Source: Pampus argenteus
Taxonomy: Eukaryota; Chordata; Actinopteri; Scombriformes; Stromateidae
Direction: 5' to 3'
Length of the DNA: 64,000 nucleotides
Assembly: GCA_036937835.1 (NCBI GenBank)
Contig: CM072863.1
Coordinates: 8,314,001-8,378,000 of the forward strand
Shown here one piece after another: positions 59,901 through 64,000 of the stretch (positions are counted from its first letter, which is position 1; the number at the start of each line of letters is the position of its first letter). Both the position numbers and the translations under genes were made by a program. The notes below the pieces were generated by a model. It saw nothing but the letters and a program-made list of their open reading frames with translations. It had not been told where the DNA came from and made no database searches.

Positions 59901-62881
59901 CGTACGCTTGCACCATGTGTGACAAGAGGTTTTTTCAGCGCTACCACCTGGCGAGACACAGCCTCACTCATATGGGTATGCGTCTGCCAATCTTAACCCA
60001 GTCACAAGATTAGGATGCTGCAACATCTGTATGCTTGATCTAGTGCTAAATATTTGTATTCATGCACAATTCTGATGGATGAGGTTTATTTTTAAGTGTG
60101 ATAGCCATTAGATGACATCATCAGCTCATGTGTTGTTTTAAGTGGATTTTAAAGACCCTGTGAGAATTTTGTAATTTGAAACAATCATCTTAATGACTCA
60201 TATTGTAATGTTAGGATATGACATTGGTTATTAACCACAGATATCAATTTAGCCCAGATTGGTGTTCTTCAGTTATGAAATAGGAGTATAGATTTTTTTT
60301 TTCTTTGTGGCAGAGTCACAAAAATAACACTCTTGATGCTCTGCGTTTAGGGGTGAAACCTTATGCTTGCACCATGTGTGACATGAAGTTTTTTCAGCGT
60401 TACCACCTGGCGAGACACAGCCTCACTCATACGGGTATGGGTCCGTGCACCGTGCCCATTACATTTCAGTGTCAGACATCAGTGTGTACATTAATTTTGT
60501 TGGTTCACTTAAGACATATGCCTTTCTATATTTTAGGGGAAAAGTTTTGGGTTCCTCGTCTATATCATAAGTTGAGCAGGATAAATCACTCTTTTGTTGT
60601 TTTTAGTATTTGTTAGTTGTATTTGATGGTAACTACAACAAAGCAGCAGGAATTATCTGAAACTAAAGTTTTGTTTTTTGTTTTGTTTCTTTTTTTTTGC
60701 ATGAATTGGTAAATGTGTGGTTAATAACCAATAGGTGAGACTTTTTTTTCCTAAACAAAATTGAAAAAGTGAGGCAAAGTAATATAATATTGCTACTTTG
60801 CATTTAGGTGTGAAACCTTATGCTTGCACCATGTGTGACAAGAGGTTTTTTCAGCGCTACCACCTGGCGAGACACAGCCTCACTCATATGGGTATGCGTC
60901 CGCCCACCTTACCCATGTCACTCAGATCAGACTGTAGTTACATTATATCAGACACAGGGTCAGCAGTCGTCATGTTTAGGCAATTATCAAGCCTATACTA
61001 TATTATTATGTGTGTACATGCAAATCTATGTGTAAAGAAATGCAGGACTGCAACATCATCAGCTCATGTGATGTGTTTAGTTGTGGATTTGAGAATCGGT
61101 TAACGCAGTTTGATGTATACCTCATTTAATTTGGAAAATGACAACCATTAGCTTTCATGTCTTTAAAGAAAATACCAAATCAAAAAAAAAAAAATCAAGT
61201 GGTTAACAACCCATCAATTCTGAATAGATGTTTGTACTATCACTTGCTTATTGATGGATTGTGAACACAAAAAAAGTCTGAAAATAATACCATAATGCTC
61301 TGCGTTTAGGTGTGAAACCTTTTGCTTGTACCATGTGTGACATGAGGTTTGTTCAGCGTTACCACCTGGCGAGACACAGCCTCACTCATACGGGTATGCG
61401 TCAGTGCACCTGCCCTTCTCACATACTGTAGGTCATCATTACATAGGGTCTATTTTGCTAAGATCAACAACAAAGACGGAGCCAATTTAGTTTCTGTGTG
61501 CAAAACTTTCAGTACAATATTTTCTATTCGTGTAACATTAAAATAAGGAGGTTGAGGCTAGAACATTTAACACCTTTTTTTTAATGAAACTTAAGGATGC
61601 TGAATGAAAACAGCAATACAGATGCATTTGGCCTCATTCTGTGATTTTTAAGACTCTACAATTAGTGTTTTTAATCTCTGTAGCTCATAAGGATAACATT
61701 ACACACATTACATATAAAAGGTGCATAAACTGTACATGTATGTTGTCTTCACGTCATTCATAAAAACAGATGAAGCACAATACTTTGTCAATTAATAACA
61801 TAATGTAAATCATATTCAGTAAACTATTGACGTTAGGTACATAATAGTAAAGTCGTCTACTGCAGTAGTCCCTGTAATGGTCACTCTTCATCATAATTAT
61901 TGCTTTATGATTTTAATAATCAGTTGGTCAGCATAATCTCAGGTCATTTGTTATTTTGTCTGTTATAGGTATATTTTTAGGCAGAGTATATGTTTTTGTT
62001 GTTGCTGCTGCATGAATTGGCGACTATGCCTGATATATATTAAGGGAAATGTCAGTATGAAGTTAACATGGTTTCCTAGTCTGTATTATCAGCTGAGCAC
62101 AATAAATATAAAAGTATCTCTAATGTTGTTTTAATATTACAAAATGGACATCACAAAGAAAATATTTGGAACAAAAGTTTTGTTTTTGCATGAATTGGCA
62201 AATGTGTGGTTAATAACCAATAGTTAAGCAATGTATTGGTAGAGAATGGAAACTGAGGTGCAGTAATATAATATTGCTACTTTGCATTTAGGTGTGAAAC
62301 CTTATGCTTGCACCATGTGTGACAAGAGATTTTTTCAGCGCTACCACCTGGCGAGACACAGCCTCACTCATATGGGTATGCGTCCGCCCACCTTACCCAT
62401 GTCACTCAGATGTACTGACATTATGTTAGACTATTAAGCCATTACAATTCCTTAAAAGTAACTAGTATTACATCTCCTCTGATGTATGTGTAAATGCAAC
62501 ATTAAAGCAAGTCTTAAAATGTAAAGAAATATGGGACTGTGACATCATCAGCTCATGTCATGTGTTTAATTGTGGATCTGAAAATTGGTCAACACAGTTT
62601 GATGTACTCTTAATTGGAGTTGGACTAAAAAAAAAACCAAAAACAAACATGAGTACTGCATTATTTTAAAGAGAAAGTGACAAGTGGTTAACAACCCATC
62701 AATTGTGAATAGACGTAAAAAGTACATTACTGATTGATGGATTGTGAAACAGAAATATAAAAGTCCTGAAAATAATGTATTGATGCTCTGCGTTTAGGTG
62801 TGAAACCTTTTGCTTGCACCATGTGTGACATGAGGTTTGTTCAGCGTTACCACCTGGCGAGACACAGCCTCACTCATACGG
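50971..62881 (+). CDS. znf740: ZNF740-type C2H2 zinc-finger protein with 13 tandem copies of the second-finger exon (3' end outside window)
   Basis: Coding exons: 50971-51015, 51210-51392, 51809-51955 and 52596-52716 (finger 1), then thirteen 84-nt exons listed separately. Upstream exons encode MSHLPSSSVRDHMKW, AGLLGCEAVLSSMALMQ with APPKKMMAPLG, and a basic linker rich in lysine. Finger 1 (KNFICDHCYGAFRSGYHLKR) and the first repeat exon (GEKPYACAVCDMRFIQRYHL) match fingers 1 and 2 of ZNF740, a nuclear DNA-binding factor that prefers C/G runs. Mammalian ZNF740 has three fingers; here finger 2 is multiplied. If all visible exons are used, the product exceeds 529 residues with 14 fingers. ZNF740's third finger (a different, QCERC-type sequence) and the stop codon are not seen and must lie beyond 64000. 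Whether exons are all included or chosen alternatively is unknown. The start codon was chosen because it is the first in-frame ATG in its exon. Confidence 0.88.
52596..52716 (+). CDS. znf740: znf740-type exon 5: finger 1
   Basis: A 121-nt exon entered in phase 0 and left in phase 1, so it can join directly to any of the thirteen repeat exons. It holds residues 126 onward: a short hydrophilic lead, then C144-x2-C147, F151, L157, H160 and H164. Helix positions -1/2/3/6 read S, Y, H, R, close to the repeat fingers. Donor GTATGG. Confidence 0.9.
52959..53042 (+). CDS. znf740: repeat exon 1 (finger GEKPYACAVC...IHTG)
   Basis: 84 nt, phase 1-1, acceptor GTTTAG, donor GTATGC. The only copy with the canonical TGEKP linker, and with LIH rather than LTH after the first zinc histidine. 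It is most like ZNF740 finger 2, so it is probably the founder copy. Helix QRYHLER. Confidence 0.92.
53286..54267. mobile_element. non-autonomous Tc1/mariner-like element inside the intron after repeat exon 1
   Basis: Left end CAGTGCGGTCCAG...GAGTCCACTAT is an imperfect inverted copy of the right end ATAGTGGACTT...TTTTGGACCCCAGTG, and both ends are bordered by TA, the Tc1/mariner target. The 982-bp interior shows no intact transposase. The insertion explains why this intron (1771 nt) is the longest in the array. Confidence 0.75.
54814..54897 (+). CDS. znf740: repeat exon 2 (finger GVKPYACSMC...RLTHTG)
   Basis: 84 nt, phase 1-1, acceptor GTGTAG, donor GTATGC. Helix QRYHLER; the residue after the first zinc histidine is R where other copies have S or T. 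The linker has V in place of E, as in all later copies. Confidence 0.92.
56205..56288 (+). CDS. znf740: repeat exon 3 (finger GVKPYACSMC...SLTHTG)
   Basis: 84 nt, phase 1-1, acceptor TATGTAG, donor GTATGC. Helix QRYHLAR. Same protein sequence as repeat exons 4 and 6, with different synonymous codons. Confidence 0.92.
56814..56897 (+). CDS. znf740: repeat exon 4
   Basis: 84 nt, phase 1-1, acceptor GTGTAG, donor GTATGG. Protein identical to repeat exon 3 despite eight base differences, all synonymous. Confidence 0.92.
57334..57417 (+). CDS. znf740: repeat exon 5
   Basis: 84 nt, phase 1-1, acceptor GTGCAG, donor GTACAA (weaker than its neighbours). Helix QRYHLAR; T instead of S after the first zinc histidine. 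Confidence 0.92.
57716..57799 (+). CDS. znf740: repeat exon 6
   Basis: 84 nt, phase 1-1, acceptor GTTTAG, donor GTATGC. Protein identical to repeat exons 3 and 4. It follows the shortest spacing between repeat exons (298 nt). Confidence 0.92.
58543..58626 (+). CDS. znf740: repeat exon 7 (variant helix QRYQLER)
   Basis: 84 nt, phase 1-1, acceptor GTTTAG, donor GTACGT. The most divergent copy: it keeps the isoleucine of the founder finger (RFIQ) and carries Q rather than H at helix position 3. All zinc ligands are intact. Confidence 0.92.
59892..59975 (+). CDS. znf740: repeat exon 8 (linker HMG)
   Basis: 84 nt, phase 1-1, acceptor TATAG, donor GTATGC. CDKRF instead of CDMRF, and the exit linker reads HMG rather than HTG. 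First member of the first two-exon block. Confidence 0.92.
60351..60434 (+). CDS. znf740: repeat exon 9
   Basis: 84 nt, phase 1-1, acceptor GTTTAG, donor GTATGG. Carries CDMKF. Second member of the first two-exon block. If its donor is skipped the frame stays open to a stop near 60616. Confidence 0.92.
60808..60891 (+). CDS. znf740: repeat exon 10 (linker HMG)
   Basis: 84 nt, phase 1-1, acceptor TTTAG, donor GTATGC. Protein identical to repeat exon 8 with four synonymous changes, and to repeat exon 12 with one. Confidence 0.92.
61310..61393 (+). CDS. znf740: repeat exon 11 (finger GVKPFACTMC...RFVQRYH)
   Basis: 84 nt, phase 1-1, acceptor GTTTAG, donor GTATGC. Has F in place of Y after KP and V before the helix glutamine. 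Protein identical to repeat exon 13. Confidence 0.92.
62292..62375 (+). CDS. znf740: repeat exon 12 (linker HMG)
   Basis: 84 nt, phase 1-1, acceptor ATTTAG, donor GTATGC. One synonymous base change from repeat exon 10. Confidence 0.92.
62798..62881 (+). CDS. znf740: repeat exon 13 (last visible)
   Basis: 84 nt, phase 1-1, acceptor GTTTAG, donor GTATGG. One synonymous base change from repeat exon 11. It ends in phase 1, so at least one more coding exon must follow beyond the window. Confidence 0.92.
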
Positions 62882-64000
62882 GTATGGGTCCGTGCACCTG
62901 CCCTTCTCACATTTCATAGATCACCATTTACTCTTTATTGTGCAAAGATGAAGGACACTTGTGTGTTTGCAAAAAAAACAGCGTGAACACAATCGATAGT
63001 TACTGCCTGTAATACAATTAAATCACCAGTACTTGCTAACCACTTTACATTTATGATACCGTTAATAAAAGCGTTAAGTTATTTAGACTAAAATGGTTGT
63101 TGCCCTCTAGAATTGTTGGCAGATAACGAGAATCTCTTGCGTGACGCTAATATGTGGCAAGCAAAACGCTGCCGAGACCACGTGTTGTAAGTAGCATGTG
63201 TCTGCCTGATCTAGGTGGTGTTGATGGGAAAACTATGGGCCAATATTCAGGTTTTAATTCAGACTGTATCAGTTTGGTTATATGCAGTTTGTTGTTGAGC
63301 AGGACTGAACGTCCTGCAGTTTTTAGTTAATTTTTACTGTGTATCAGTAATACTGGAGGGCATTTTATGAGCCATTATGTGAAGGCGCAGGATTCAGTAT
63401 GTTGCCTTTCAGTGAGGGTTTAATATTAATGTTTGTGGCTCCAATTCAGATTATAAATATTCCGGGTTGCAACACAATTTTAGAAAGAAAATAAGAAAAT
63501 GATCAAACACACCCGCATACATGAGTTTGTGATTCTTTTAGTTAAAAAATAATTATATAATGTAATGCACATAGAAGAAGCATAGAAATAAACAACTTCC
63601 TACACATTTCTTATGCACGTGGGTTCTTGAAACCCAAACCTAAAACAGTACGTACTCATTTAGTCTGAGAGGACCATTTAAATGTTTTGACTGATGAACA
63701 CAGAACTTCCCAACAACATCAAACTGTACAATCACCATCCTGCACTTCGCATTTTTACAATTGCATCTTGGCAATTAGCCAAATAATAATAAAAGACAAA
63801 GTGTCTTTGTTTTACAGCCTTTTCAAGACAAAACTAGTTAGTAGAAAACTTAATGATACTTTAATGAAAGTCCAAACTTAAAGCCTTGTAGGAAAAAAAC
63901 ATCACAGTTGATTATTGTATGTGTTAATATAGGCATAATGTAACTGAAGGTGAGAGGATGCAACGGTCTTGTTGCCGTGTTTAGTGACGATGTTACTGAT
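62882..64000 (+). other. intron of the znf740-type gene
   Basis: No further finger-like segment is present in the last 1.1 kb. The first 80 bases match the start of the intron after repeat exon 11; the rest is unique AT-rich sequence. The next exon is outside the window. Confidence 0.6.

Larger units (their letters stand above)
60530..61460. repeat. duplicated block A (repeat exons 10 and 11 with flanks)
   Basis: Intron and exon sequence recurs about 1.49 kb downstream. Shared markers include GCATGAATTGGTAAATGTGT (60699) and ATCATCAGCTCATGT (about 61055). Confidence 0.8.
62020..62960. repeat. duplicated block B (repeat exons 12 and 13 with flanks)
   Basis: Second copy of block A. Introns align as well as exons (GCATGAATTGGCAAATGTGT at about 62189; ATCATCAGCTCATGT near 62546), so the duplication is recent relative to the rest of the array. 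Confidence 0.8.

Noticed and set aside
52959..62881. Regularly spaced near-identical short units resembling a CRISPR array
   Set aside because: The units encode zinc fingers with splice sites, the spacing is hundreds to over a thousand bases and irregular, and the genome is vertebrate.
52959..62881. Repeat exons as processed pseudogenes or retrocopies
   Set aside because: Each copy has its own intact acceptor and donor with partly shared intron sequence, and all frames are open. Retrocopies would lack introns.

Overview
The window is nuclear DNA from a vertebrate, most likely a ray-finned (teleost) fish. Its genes are split into short exons with GT-AG introns, the DNA between them is AT-rich, and it carries relics of L1, hAT and Tc1/mariner transposons typical of fish genomes. 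All six recognised genes have human counterparts on chromosome 12q13, so this is a conserved synteny block. Nothing prokaryotic or viral was seen.

Layout, left to right. (1) 371-2493, plus strand: the last four coding exons of an AGAP family Arf-GAP, best matched to agap2. (2) 6673-11573, minus strand: a complete ten-exon pip4k2c, convergent with agap2. (3) About 11.9-16.6 kb: a repeat-rich stretch with a short hAT-like element, a roughly 327-bp tandem duplication that carries unidentified exon-like sequence, and a dead L1 retrotransposon. (4) 17665-18866, minus strand: a four-exon igfbp6-type gene with an unusually cysteine-poor N-terminal domain. (5) 20.7-31.8 kb, plus strand: spryd3, divergent from igfbp6, the same head-to-head pairing as in human. 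(6) 36008-47.1 kb, minus strand: lima1 (EPLIN), convergent with spryd3. (7) 48.5 kb to the window end, plus strand: a znf740-type gene, divergent from lima1 and cut by the window end.

The standout feature is in the znf740-type gene. After the ancestral first-finger exon (52596-52716), the second-finger exon appears 13 times in tandem between 52959 and 62881. Every copy is exactly 84 nt, encodes exactly one C2H2 finger from linker to linker, starts and ends in the same intron phase (1-1), is flanked by consensus splice sites and has no stop or frameshift. Any number or subset of these exons can therefore join in frame. Copies differ almost only at synonymous sites, and the DNA-contact positions of the recognition helix are the same in all copies but one. 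This predicts a protein with a variable-length array of near-identical fingers reading a repetitive G-rich sequence. The last six copies arose by repeated duplication of a two-exon block. How the exons are spliced, and where the gene ends, cannot be seen here.

The genes do not form a pathway. They cover Arf GTPase regulation (agap2), phosphoinositide conversion (pip4k2c), IGF binding (igfbp6), a SPRY-domain protein of unclear role (spryd3), actin bundling (lima1) and transcription (znf740). Exon coordinates were read by eye from splice sites and reading frame. Transcript ends and promoters are less certain than coding exons.
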